Shown one piece after another: positions 8,349 to 16,951 of a DNA stretch of 64,000 nucleotides (positions within the stretch are counted from its first letter, which is position 1; each line of letters starts with the position of its first letter). Where the stretch lies: assembly GCF_009604455.1 (NCBI RefSeq), contig NZ_WEGL01000005.1:62001-126000 (forward strand), given 5' to 3'. The position numbers and the translations under genes are program-made. The stretch is from Streptomyces sp. RB17. GTDB lineage: Bacteria; Actinomycetota; Actinomycetes; Streptomycetales; Streptomycetaceae. A model generated the notes under the pieces. The model had not been told where the DNA came from and searched no databases. It saw only the letters and a program-made list of their open reading frames with translations.

Positions 8349-9881
8349 TCAGCTCGACACGGTCATGGGCGCCTGGACGGTCACGAAGGAGTGCGGCGGC
8401 AGGGTGAGCGCCAGTCCGCGGTCCGTGCCCCGGACGCCGTCGCCGTCGAAGGTGCGCGGGGCCACCGCCTCCGGAGTCTGCGGGGTGTTGTGCGCCTGCG
8501 GCTTGTCCGCGGTGAGGATCCGCGCCCGTGCCGTGCCGATCCGCCCGCCGCGCAGGTCCAGGGTCACCTCGGCGGGCTCCTCCGCGTCCAGGTTGCTCAG
8601 CGAGACCAGGAGCGTGCCGTCCTTGACGCTGGCCGACACGGAAACGGTCTCCAGCTCGGCCTCTCCGACCCGGCGCCGGGCGTCGTCCGCAAGCAGATGG
8701 ACGGGGAGCGATGTGGCGTCCTGGTGACCCTTGTTCATCTCGAAGACGTGGTACGTCGGGGTCAGCACCAGCGCGTCCCCGTCGGTGAGCAGCATGGCCT
8801 GCAGGACGTTGACGGTCTGCGCGATGTTCGCCATGACCAGGCGGGCGGCGTGCCGGTGGAAGATGTCGAAGTGGGTGCTCGCCACCAGCGCGTCACGCAG
8901 CGTGTTCTGCTGGAACAGGAAGCCGGGGTTGGTGCCCGGCTCGACGTCCCACCAGGTGCCCCACTCGTCCAGCACCAGACCGACGGTGCGCTTCGGGTCG
9001 TAGCAGTCCATGACGGTGGAGTGACCGGTGAGGACGCGATCGACGCGCCGTGCCGAGACCATCGTGCGGTAGTAGTCCTCGGTGTCGAACACCGTGGCGC
9101 TGCCCTTGGCCTCCCAGGGCCCTGCCAGCGTGTAGTAGTGGACGGACAGGGCCTGGTAGTAGGTGCGCGGAGTGGCCTCGCAGCCGAAGCAGTTGATCTG
9201 CCGCATCAGCGTCTCGGTCCACTTGTAGTCGTCGTCGGAGGCGCCCGAGGCGATCCGGTACAGCTTGTTCTCGCCGTGGTCGCGGCAGTACGTCGCGTAC
9301 TGGCGGGCGAGGTCCGCGAAGTACTCGGCCCGCATGTTGCCGCCGCAGCCCCAGGTCTCGTTGCCGATGCCCCAGAACCGCACCCGCCACGGTGCCTCGC
9401 GCCCGTTCTCCCCGCGTAGCCGCACCATCGGGCTGTCGCCGTCCCGGGTGAGGTACTCGACCCACTCGCTCATCTCCCGGACGGTGCCGCTGCCCACGTT
9501 GCCGCTGATGTACGGCTCCGCGCCGAGCAGTTCGCACAGCGCCATGAACTCATGGGTGCCGAAGTGGTTGTTCTCCTCCACGTCGCCCCAGTGGGTGTTG
9601 ACCATCCGGGGGCGCTGCTCGCGCGGTCCGATGCCGTCCTTCCAGTGGTACTCGTCGGCGAAGCAGCCGCCCGGCCAGCGCAGGTTGGGGATGTGCAGGG
9701 CGCGCAGCGCCTCGACGACGTCCAGGCGGATGCCGCCCTCGTTCGGGATCGGGGAGTCCTCTCCGACCCAGAACCCGCCGTAGACGCAGCGGCCCAGATG
9801 CTCGGCGAAGTGCCCGTACAGGTGACGGCTGATCGCCGGGCCCTCGATGTCGAGGTTGATGATCGCGGTGGCGGTGGGCAC
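8349..9881 (-). CDS. GH51 alpha-L-arabinofuranosidase
   Basis: This 510-residue intracellular retaining enzyme removes terminal arabinofuranose from arabinan, arabinoxylan or arabinogalactan oligosaccharides. The barrel contains NLRWPGGCFADEYHW, the acid/base Glu175 in WGIGNETWG and the nucleophile Glu306 in GLVLDEWGTWW; a C-terminal beta domain ends at SFVTVQAPM. GTG at 9881 follows ACAGGAG with 7-nt spacing and gives the expected family length. It is the first gene of the operon; the operator lies 23 bp upstream. The reading frame continues far upstream opposite proS, but that part is not coding. Confidence 0.95.
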   Translation of the reverse strand: MPTATAIINLDIEGPAISRHLYGHFAEHLGRCVYGGFWVGEDSPIPNEGGIRLDVVEALRALHIPNLRWPGGCFADEYHWKDGIGPREQRPRMVNTHWGDVEENNHFGTHEFMALCELLGAEPYISGNVGSGTVREMSEWVEYLTRDGDSPMVRLRGENGREAPWRVRFWGIGNETWGCGGNMRAEYFADLARQYATYCRDHGENKLYRIASGASDDDYKWTETLMRQINCFGCEATPRTYYQALSVHYYTLAGPWEAKGSATVFDTEDYYRTMVSARRVDRVLTGHSTVMDCYDPKRTVGLVLDEWGTWWDVEPGTNPGFLFQQNTLRDALVASTHFDIFHRHAARLVMANIAQTVNVLQAMLLTDGDALVLTPTYHVFEMNKGHQDATSLPVHLLADDARRRVGEAELETVSVSASVKDGTLLVSLSNLDAEEPAEVTLDLRGGRIGTARARILTADKPQAHNTPQTPEAVAPRTFDGDGVRGTDRGLALTLPPHSFVTVQAPMTVSS

Positions 9882-9903
9882 GGGCGTACTCCTGTCCGAG
9901 ATC

Positions 9904-9921
9904 TTTTGTATCGATAAAAAA
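9904..9921. promoter_or_regulatory. LacI operator upstream of GH51
   Basis: An 18-bp near-perfect palindrome, TTTTGTATCGATAAAAAA, is centred on CG in an AT-rich patch just before the GH51 ribosome site. CG-centred palindromes are the usual LacI-family operator form, and a LacI gene ends this operon. Confidence 0.7.
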
Positions 9922-9985
9922 TGGCAGCACCGCACGGGCGGGTCAAGGGGGCGGTAATTGGTTCGCGTGCCGGCACCCTGCGGCC

Positions 9986-9991
9986 TAGCCT
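9986..9991 (+). promoter_or_regulatory. leaderless -10 element of proS
   Basis: TAGCCT ends 7 nt before the proS ATG and no ribosome site is present, so transcription should begin at or next to the start codon. A -35-like TTGGTT lies at 9958-9963, with a rather long spacer. Confidence 0.5.
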
Positions 9992-9998
9992 GCCCGGC

Positions 9999-11411
9999 AT
10001 GGCAAAGGCACCCGTTCTCACACCCCGGGCGGACGACTTCCCGCGCTGGTACCAGGACCTGATCACCAAGGCGGAGCTGGCCGACAACGGCCCGGTGCGC
10101 GGCACCATGGTCATCCGACCGTACGGGTACGGCCTGTGGGAGCGGATGCAGCAGGACATGGACGCCCGGATCAAGGCGACCGGCACCCAGAACGCGTACT
10201 TCCCGCTGCTCATCCCGGAGTCGTATCTGACGAGGGAGGCCGAGCACGTCGAGGGCTTCGCGCCGGAGCTCGCGGTCGTCACCCATGCGGGCGGCAAGGA
10301 GCTGGAGGAGCCCGTCGTGGTCCGCCCCACCTCCGAGACGATCGTCAACGAGTACTTCTCCAAGTGGGTGCAGAGCTACCGCGATCTCCCCCTGCTGATC
10401 AACCAGTGGGCGAACGTGGTGCGCTGGGAGCTGCGCCCGCGTCTGTTCCTGCGCACGACCGAGTTCCTGTGGCAGGAGGGCCACACCGCGCACGCCACGT
10501 ACGAGGAGGCGCGCGCCTTCGCGGCGCGCGTCCAGAGCGAGGTCTACGGCGCCTTCCTCCGCGACGTCCTCGCCATGGACTTCGTCTCCGGACGCAAGAC
10601 GGCCCGGGAACGGTTCGCCGGAGCGATCAACACCCTCACCCTCGAGAGCATGATGGGCGACGGCAAGGCCCTCCAGATGGTCACGAGCCACGAGCTGGGC
10701 CAGAACTTCTCCCAGGCCTTCCGCACGCAGTTCGTGACGCAGGACGGCCGGCAGGAGTACGTCTGGCAGACCTCCTGGGGCTCCACCACCCGCATGATCG
10801 GCGCGCTGGTGATGACGCACGGCGACGACGACGGGCTGCGCGTCCCGCCCCGACTGGCCCCGGTCCAGGCGGTGGTCCTTGCCGTCAGGGGCGATGACGC
10901 GGTACTGGCCGGTGTCCGAGCGATCGGCGAGCGGCTGCGGGAGGCGGGGGTACGCGTCCACGTCGACGACCGCACGGACGTGCCGTTCGGCCGGCGCGCC
11001 GTCGACTGGGAGCTGAAGGGCGTGCCCGTACGGATCGAGGTGGGACCCCGCGATCTGGAGCACGGCACCGCCGTGCTGGTCCGCCGTGTCCCGGGCACCA
11101 AGGAGTCGGTCGCGGCCGAGGCGCTCTCCGCGCTCCTGCCCAGGGCGCTGGAGGAGGACCAGGCGCTGCTGCTGGAGCAGTCCCGCCGGCGCCGCGAGGA
11201 GCGCACGGTCGAGGTGACCACCGTCGAGGAGGCCGTCGAGGCCGCCGCCACCGGCTGGGCCCGCATCCCGTGGACCACGCTGGGCCCGGAGGGCGAGGCC
11301 GGGCTCGCCGAGCGGGGCGTGTCGGTGCGGTGCCTGGTCGCGGCGGACGGGTCGGTCCCGGCGAGCGACGACCAGCCGGGGAACGTGGCGGTGGTGGCGC
11401 GGGCCTACTGA
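9999..11411 (+). CDS. proS: prolyl-tRNA synthetase, short archaeal/eukaryotic type
   Basis: This 470-residue class II aminoacyl-tRNA synthetase charges tRNA-Pro. Class II motif 2 is seen in NVVRWELRPRLFLRTTEFLW and motif 3 in TSWGSTTRMIGALVMTHGDD. The anticodon-binding domain starts near PRLAPVQAVV, and the C-terminal domain ends AVVARAY. It lacks the YbaK-like editing insertion of the longer bacterial type. The family start MAKAPVLTPRADDFPRWYQ sets the ATG at 9999, with a leaderless promoter. Streptomycetes normally also carry the long bacterial ProRS elsewhere, so this may be an accessory or resistance copy; that cannot be tested here. Confidence 0.95.
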   Translation: MAKAPVLTPRADDFPRWYQDLITKAELADNGPVRGTMVIRPYGYGLWERMQQDMDARIKATGTQNAYFPLLIPESYLTREAEHVEGFAPELAVVTHAGGKELEEPVVVRPTSETIVNEYFSKWVQSYRDLPLLINQWANVVRWELRPRLFLRTTEFLWQEGHTAHATYEEARAFAARVQSEVYGAFLRDVLAMDFVSGRKTARERFAGAINTLTLESMMGDGKALQMVTSHELGQNFSQAFRTQFVTQDGRQEYVWQTSWGSTTRMIGALVMTHGDDDGLRVPPRLAPVQAVVLAVRGDDAVLAGVRAIGERLREAGVRVHVDDRTDVPFGRRAVDWELKGVPVRIEVGPRDLEHGTAVLVRRVPGTKESVAAEALSALLPRALEEDQALLLEQSRRRREERTVEVTTVEEAVEAAATGWARIPWTTLGPEGEAGLAERGVSVRCLVAADGSVPASDDQPGNVAVVARAY

Positions 11412-11640
11412 CGGGAGCGGGGTGCTTCCGCCGCCGGGCGCGTGGGCCGACGCCACGCCGGCTCCTCGGTCATCGACTCGCGGCGGTAGCGCTTGTGGGG
11501 CGCCTGGAGGAACTGCTGGACCGCCTGCCGGGACAGCACCGAGCGCCGCGACGATGTCGGTCCATGAACGGCCGCGCATCCGGCACTGCCCGAGCGCCTG
11601 GGGCCGGTCGTCAACAAGGCGAGCCGGCGGGGATGTTCCT
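11405..11640 (-). pseudogene. frameshifted helix-turn-helix protein remnant
   Basis: Two minus-strand frames join into one helix-turn-helix: MRGRSWTDIVAALG in one frame continues as LSRQAVQQF and HKRYRRESMTEEP in another, with a break near 11535. GRSW-x-xI-x-xALG-x-SRQA is the usual core of small streptomycete HTH proteins. The remnant has no proper start and runs to a stop at 11407 overlapping the proS stop. I read it as the 3' end of a decayed regulator; a sequencing error at the break is the alternative. Confidence 0.4.
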
Positions 11641-12175
11641 CCTCATGCGGCCGGCTCACTGACGCCGCCCGGAATCGGCGCATGCGGCCCGAGCGCGTCC
11701 GGACGGCGGCTGAGGGGTGCGGTCGAGCCTTTCGGATGCGGTCGTATCCACCTCCGGGAAACCTGAGCCCCTGGCCGTTGCGTCCGGGAACAGCCGTACC
11801 AGCGCCACAGAGGCCTCGGGTGGGTCGACCTGAACATCGTCGGCGGCGTGCGGCAGAGCGCGGCCGACGCCCACCTCACGGCGGGCCCGGACCGCCCCGG
11901 ACCGACGGTGGTGACCGGGGCGCTGGTGCACGGCCTGCGTAGGTCCGGGTGGTCGGTGAAGCGGCTGACGATGTTCACGGATCCGGCGGGGCGCGCCCTG
12001 GCTCGGCCTGGCCCGCAGGTCGGCGGACCTGCGACTTGTGTCGGGGGCAGCGCGGTGCGACGCTTCGGTCCGCTGGTCGTGACCACGGTCGGCGGTGGCT
12101 GTGAGCACCGGTTTCAGCGGGAGGGGCGGACGGATCTCCCGGGACCGGCCGGGGACGGATACGGGGAGTGGAGCG
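11641..12175. other. intergenic, no gene seen
   Basis: The stretch between the HTH remnant and the LysR gene shows only Arg/Pro/Gly-rich shadow frames with no convincing start, domain or codon pattern. Confidence 0.5.
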
Positions 12176-13129
12176 ATGGAGCTGGAGCTGCGGCACCTGC
12201 GGGTGCTGTGCGCGATCGCCGACGCCGGCAGTGTGGGGCGCGCCGCGGCACAGCTCGGGTACTCGCAGCCCGCCGTGAGCACCCAGCTGCGGCGCATCGA
12301 GCGCCACCTCGGTGAGCCGCTCTTCGAGCGCGGCACGAGCGGGGTGCGGCCCACCCGCTACGGCGCCGAGGTCGTCGCCCAGGCCCGCGACGTGCTGACC
12401 CGCGCCGACGCCATCGGCCACCGCCCGGCAACCGCGCGGGCCCGCCGTACCCTGCGCGTGGCGGCCACCAACTCGCCCATGCTGTCCGGCACCGTCTCCC
12501 GCGTCCGCACCCGGCTGCCGGAGGTGTCCCTCGCCGTCAGCAGTGTCTACGCCTCCTCGCGGATCGTGGAGTTGCTGGAGGAGGGGGCGGTGGACGCGGC
12601 CATCGCCGCCGACTATCCGGGCAGGGAGCTGTGCCACTCGGGCGCGGTGCGGCACCGCGGGATCGTCACCGAGCCGACGTTCGTGGCCCTGCCGTCCCGG
12701 CACCGGCTGCGGCAGTGCGCCCAGGTCCAGCTCGCCGACCTGGCCGAGGACGCGTGGTTCGTGACCCCGGACGACGGCGCCGGCTGGCCCGGGGTGTTCT
12801 ACGACGCCTGCGCGGCGGCCGGGTTCGCACCGGTCACCGTGCACGAGTTCCTCGGCGACCAGACCCAGCTGCAGAGCATGATCGCCGACGGCCTGGGCGT
12901 GTCCCTCGTACAACCGACACTGCGGCCGATCCCGCACGTCGTGGTCAAGCCGTTGGCCGGGTCCCCGCTGTGGTGCCGCTATGTGCTGGCCTGGCGGCCC
13001 GACACCGTCACCGAGGAGGCCGTGGAGGCCCTGTCCCAGTCCGCGACCGCCGCCTACCGCGACCTCGTCGCGCAGGCACCCCATCTGCGGGCGTGGGCCT
13101 CGCGCACCTGGAGCGGCACCGGGGCGTAG
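12176..13129 (+). CDS. LysR family transcriptional regulator
   Basis: This 317-residue regulator has the N-terminal winged helix (MELELRHLRVLCAIADAGSV, then AAQLGYSQPAVSTQLRRIE) and a C-terminal two-lobed effector domain beginning near RRTLRVAATNSPML. The ATG at 12176 is preceded by GGGGAGTGGAG. No divergent metabolic gene sits next to it, so the target is unclear; the downstream co-directional collagenase (147 bp away) is one candidate. It follows a stretch of gene decay. Confidence 0.92.
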   Translation: MELELRHLRVLCAIADAGSVGRAAAQLGYSQPAVSTQLRRIERHLGEPLFERGTSGVRPTRYGAEVVAQARDVLTRADAIGHRPATARARRTLRVAATNSPMLSGTVSRVRTRLPEVSLAVSSVYASSRIVELLEEGAVDAAIAADYPGRELCHSGAVRHRGIVTEPTFVALPSRHRLRQCAQVQLADLAEDAWFVTPDDGAGWPGVFYDACAAAGFAPVTVHEFLGDQTQLQSMIADGLGVSLVQPTLRPIPHVVVKPLAGSPLWCRYVLAWRPDTVTEEAVEALSQSATAAYRDLVAQAPHLRAWASRTWSGTGA

Positions 13130-13276
13130 TCACGTCAAAGGCAGCGCCGCGATGTTATGCGCGGACAGTGTCATGTGCTATGTCACACGGCATTGTTGGG
13201 GCGGGTGGCCCGCTGAGACAGTGCCTCACACGCCTCAACCCCCCACCGAGGCGCGTCCTTTCGTGGAGGAATCCAG

Positions 13277-15238
13277 ATGCGCTATCGCTTCGCGCTGCCC
13301 AGACGCACGCCCGGCCGCAACCGCCCGCGTACGGCCGCACGCATGGCCGGCGCCGCGGTCGTCTGTGTCACCGTGGCAGGAATGCTGTCCGCCCCGGCGG
13401 TGGCGGCACCACAGCAGCCGCACAGCCGCGCTGCCACCGCGCCCCGGCAGCACGCGTCCACGCCGTCGCCGACCGGTGCGACCACCCCCGTCACCGAGCG
13501 TCCAGCCGGCCAGGCCCGGCGGCTCAGCCCGGACCGACTCCCGCCCCTGCAGCCCCTCTCGGCCCACCCGGCCCGGAGGGCGGCCGAGGCGGCCTCCTGC
13601 ACTCCGGCCGACTTCGGCAGCCGTACCGGCTCCGCCCTCGTGTCCTTCGTGAAAGCCGCGTCCACGGACTGCGTCAACACCCTCTTCCCGGTGACCGGCA
13701 AGGACGCGCACGACGTCTTCCAGCAGGCCCAGATGCTCAGCGTGGCGGCCGCGTACACCCGCACCGCCAAGCAGTACCGCGGCGACGACTCCGGCGGCCT
13801 GGAACAGCTGGTCCTCTTCCTGCGGGCCGGTTACTACGTGCAGTTCAACCACCCGGGGGACGTCGGCCCCTACACCACCCGCCTCACCACGGCGGTCACG
13901 GCCGGCCTGGACGCCTTCTTCGCCCGGTCGCACGCGCGTGACGTCACGGCGGTCAACGGCGACATCCTCGGCGAGACCGTCATCCTCACCGACAGCGCCG
14001 ACCAGCAGGGCCGCTATCTCTCCGTCTACCGGCGGCTGCTGAACGACTACGACAGCTCCTACGACTCCGTGGACAGCATGGTCAGCGCCGTCAACGACGT
14101 CTACACACCGCTGTGGCGTGGCAACTGGAACCCCGACTACGTCCAGGCGGTCGAGGCCGACCCGCGCATCATCGACACCCTGGACGACTTCGCGCTCGCC
14201 AACACCGACCTGCTCGGCACCGACCGGGCGTTCCTGGACTCCAACGCGGGGATGAACCTGGCCCGTTACGTCGAGCACCCCGAACTGCGGGACACCATCC
14301 GCCCGTTGACGAAGGACCTGCTCGACGGAACCGCGATGACCGGCCCCACGGCCGGGCTCTGGGTCGCCGTGGCCACGCAGGCGAACGCGTACGACAGCGC
14401 CAACTGCGCCTATTACGACGTTTGCGACCTGCCCGGCAAGCTGACCAGGGCCGTCCTGCCGGTCGGCCGCCAGTGCGACGCGAACGTCAGCATCCTCGCC
14501 CAGTCGCTCACCGCCGCCGACCTCGACGCCGCCTGCGCGAGCGTGCTGAACCAGAGCGCGTACTTCCGCGGTCTGGTCAAGGCCGATGCGGCGATACCCG
14601 GCCAGTACGTGTCCACCATCCGGCTCGTGGTCTTCGCAAGCCGCGCCGACTACCAGACCTACGCCGGCCCGATCTACGGCATCAGCACCGACAACGGCGG
14701 CATGACGCTGGACGGCGACCCGTCCGACCCGGCCAACCACGTCACGTCGATCATGTACCAGAAGGACTACGACGACGGTTTCACGGCCCGGATCTGGAAC
14801 CTGAACCACGAGTACACGCACTTCCTCGACGGCCGCGACGACATGAAGGGCGCCTTCGACCAGCAGATCTCGGTGCCGGACATCTGGTGGATCGAGGGCC
14901 TGGCGGAGTACGTGTCCTACAGCTACCGCGGTCTCGCCGACGACCAGGCGATCCAGGAGGCCGGCAGGCACACGTACAAGCTGAGCACCCTGTTCCAGAG
15001 CACCTACGACAACAGCGACGTGATCCGCACCTACCCGTGGGGCTACCTCGCCGTGCGCTACATGACCGAGCGCCACTCCGACGACGTCCAGCGCATGCTG
15101 GCCCGCTACCGCGTCGGTGACTACGCCGGCGGATACGCCGTCTATCACGACGGCATCGGCACCCGCTACGACGCCGACTTCGACCAGTGGCTGAGTGCGT
15201 GTGCCGCGGGCGCCTGCGCCAAGCCCGCCAAGGCCTGA
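13277..15238 (+). CDS. secreted M9-type collagenase
   Basis: This 653-residue secreted zinc metalloprotease is of the microbial collagenase family. A signal peptide with twin arginines (about residues 1-44, ending PAVAAP) is followed by a Pro/Ala-rich prosegment and the helical activator domain (from about CTPADFGSRTG). The peptidase domain has zinc-binding HEYTH at 511-515 and the third ligand Glu544 in EGLAEYVSY. The C-terminal PKD and collagen-binding domains of clostridial enzymes are absent; the protein ends CAAGACAKPAKA. The ATG at 13277 has GGAGGA upstream. A strong hairpin terminator follows the gene. Confidence 0.93.
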   Translation: MRYRFALPRRTPGRNRPRTAARMAGAAVVCVTVAGMLSAPAVAAPQQPHSRAATAPRQHASTPSPTGATTPVTERPAGQARRLSPDRLPPLQPLSAHPARRAAEAASCTPADFGSRTGSALVSFVKAASTDCVNTLFPVTGKDAHDVFQQAQMLSVAAAYTRTAKQYRGDDSGGLEQLVLFLRAGYYVQFNHPGDVGPYTTRLTTAVTAGLDAFFARSHARDVTAVNGDILGETVILTDSADQQGRYLSVYRRLLNDYDSSYDSVDSMVSAVNDVYTPLWRGNWNPDYVQAVEADPRIIDTLDDFALANTDLLGTDRAFLDSNAGMNLARYVEHPELRDTIRPLTKDLLDGTAMTGPTAGLWVAVATQANAYDSANCAYYDVCDLPGKLTRAVLPVGRQCDANVSILAQSLTAADLDAACASVLNQSAYFRGLVKADAAIPGQYVSTIRLVVFASRADYQTYAGPIYGISTDNGGMTLDGDPSDPANHVTSIMYQKDYDDGFTARIWNLNHEYTHFLDGRDDMKGAFDQQISVPDIWWIEGLAEYVSYSYRGLADDQAIQEAGRHTYKLSTLFQSTYDNSDVIRTYPWGYLAVRYMTERHSDDVQRMLARYRVGDYAGGYAVYHDGIGTRYDADFDQWLSACAAGACAKPAKA

Positions 15239-15257
15239 CAGCACGCGCCCCAGCAGA

Positions 15258-15292
15258 ACGGCCGCCGACCGGAAACCCCGGTCGGCGGCCGT
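15258..15292. terminator. bidirectional hairpin terminator
   Basis: A perfect 15-bp stem (15258-15272 with 15278-15292) and a 5-nt loop lie between the convergent collagenase and GAPDH genes. Confidence 0.85.
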
Positions 15293-15312
15293 ACACGTAT
15301 CGACGAGAGGGA

Positions 15313-16767
15313 TCAGACCGCCGTCGCCGGGTACGTCGGGTACTCCACGCCCGACACGTGCTGGACGACCCGGACCACCTGGCAGGAGTAGCCGAACTCG
15401 TTGTCGTACCAGAGGTAGAGGATCGCGTTGTCGCCGTCGACCTTGAGGGCACCGGCGTCCACGATCGAGGCGTGACGCGAGCCGATGAAGTCGCTGGAGA
15501 CCGCGTCGGGCGCCGTGATGAAGTCGATCTGGCGCTTGAGCGGCGAGGTCAGCGAGACCTCGCGCAGGTAGTCGTGGACCTCCTCGCGTGTGGTCTCACG
15601 CGCCAGCTGCAGGTTGAGGATCGCGATCGAGACGTCCGGCACCGGGACGCGGATGGAGCTGCCGCTGATCTTCGCCTTGAGGTCCGGCAGCGCCTTGGCG
15701 ACGGCGGAGGCGGCGCCGGTCTCGGTGATCACCATGTTGAGCGGCGCGGAGCGGCCACGGCGCTCGGACTTGTGGTAGTTGTCCAGCAGGTTCTGGTCGT
15801 TGGTGAACGAGTGGACGGTCTCCACGTGGCCGCGCAGCACGCCGTACTCGTCGTCCATCGCCTTCAGCGGCGGGACGATGGCGTTGGTGGTGCAGGAGGC
15901 GCAGGACAGGATCTGCTCGTCCGGCTTGACGGTGTCGTGGTTGACGCCGTGCACGATGTTCGGCACGTCGCCCTTGCCCGGCGCGGTCAGCACGACCTTC
16001 TCGATGCCGGGGCGCAGGTGCTTGGACAGGCCCTCGCGGTCGCGCCACTTGCCCGTGTTGTCGATGAGGATGGCGTCCCGGATGCCGTACGCGGTGTAGT
16101 CCACGTGCGACGGGTCGTCGGCGTAGATCACCTTGATCTCGTTGCCGTTGGCGACGATCGTGCTGCTGTCCTCGTCCACGGTGATCGTGCCCTGGAACTG
16201 GCCGTGGATGGAGTCGCGGCGCAGCAGCGAGGCGCGCTTGACGAGATCCTCGGCGGCACGGCCGCCGCCGCCGCGCACCACGATGGCGCGCAGGCGCAGA
16301 CCGTTGCCCGAGCCGGACTTCTCGATCAGCAGGCGGGCGACCAGCCGGCCGATCCGGCCGAAGCCGTACAGGACGACGTCGCGCGGCTCACGGCGCTCGA
16401 TCTTGTTGGCACCGGTGGCGCCGGCGACGGCCTCGGCGGTGAACTCCGCGACGCTCAGGCCGCGCTCGTCGGCCTTGTACATGGTGGCCAGCATGCCGAG
16501 GTCGATCTGCGAGGGCCCGAGGTCGAGAGCGGTGAGCGCCTCGAGGAACGGCATGGTCTCGGTGACCGACAGCTCCGCGCCGTCGATCTGCCGGGCGAAG
16601 CGGTGCGTCTTGAGGATGCTGACCACCGACTTGTTCACCAGGGAGCGGCTGTGCAGCAGGACGGTGACGTCCCGCTCGCGGTGCAGCTTCCCGATGAGCG
16701 GGATCATCGACTCCGCGATCTCCTCGCGGATCTTCCAGTTGGTGAACGAGTCGTCGTTGACAGTCAC
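15313..16767 (-). CDS. gap2: glyceraldehyde-3-phosphate dehydrogenase, N-terminally extended
   Basis: This 484-residue protein interconverts glyceraldehyde-3-phosphate and 1,3-bisphosphoglycerate. An extra N-terminal region of about 125 residues, absent from the usual 335-residue enzyme, precedes the Rossmann motif VVLYGFGRIGRLVARLL. The catalytic Cys lies in LSCASCTTNAI, with the paired His later in the catalytic domain, and the C terminus has WYDNEFGYS. The start is GTG at 16767. Long GAPDH forms of about 480 residues are known in streptomycetes as a second isoenzyme, often linked to gluconeogenesis or NADP use. The gene is single, with the promoter in the AT-richer divergent region 16768-16951. 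Confidence 0.92.
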   Translation of the reverse strand: MTVNDDSFTNWKIREEIAESMIPLIGKLHRERDVTVLLHSRSLVNKSVVSILKTHRFARQIDGAELSVTETMPFLEALTALDLGPSQIDLGMLATMYKADERGLSVAEFTAEAVAGATGANKIERREPRDVVLYGFGRIGRLVARLLIEKSGSGNGLRLRAIVVRGGGGRAAEDLVKRASLLRRDSIHGQFQGTITVDEDSSTIVANGNEIKVIYADDPSHVDYTAYGIRDAILIDNTGKWRDREGLSKHLRPGIEKVVLTAPGKGDVPNIVHGVNHDTVKPDEQILSCASCTTNAIVPPLKAMDDEYGVLRGHVETVHSFTNDQNLLDNYHKSERRGRSAPLNMVITETGAASAVAKALPDLKAKISGSSIRVPVPDVSIAILNLQLARETTREEVHDYLREVSLTSPLKRQIDFITAPDAVSSDFIGSRHASIVDAGALKVDGDNAILYLWYDNEFGYSCQVVRVVQHVSGVEYPTYPATAV

Positions 16768-16951
16768 GGATCCATCTTTCGAGCTAGGCAGCGCTCATAT
16801 GGTAACCACACCTCTCAACTGCTCCTTCCGGGGGTGGCGGAGTAAGGGATTTGCACCCATTCCTTGACTGATTCCTGAATCAGGGTGGAAGTCCGTAAGA
16901 AACCCGGGTCGCGGATTGCCCGTCTTACCTGGCGTGCCCAAGGTCAAGAGA

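Noticed and set aside
8349..11579. One very long minus-strand reading frame joining GH51 to sequence opposite proS
   Set aside because: The part beyond 9881 is antisense to a clear prolyl-tRNA synthetase and has no domain; the GH51 start has a good ribosome site.
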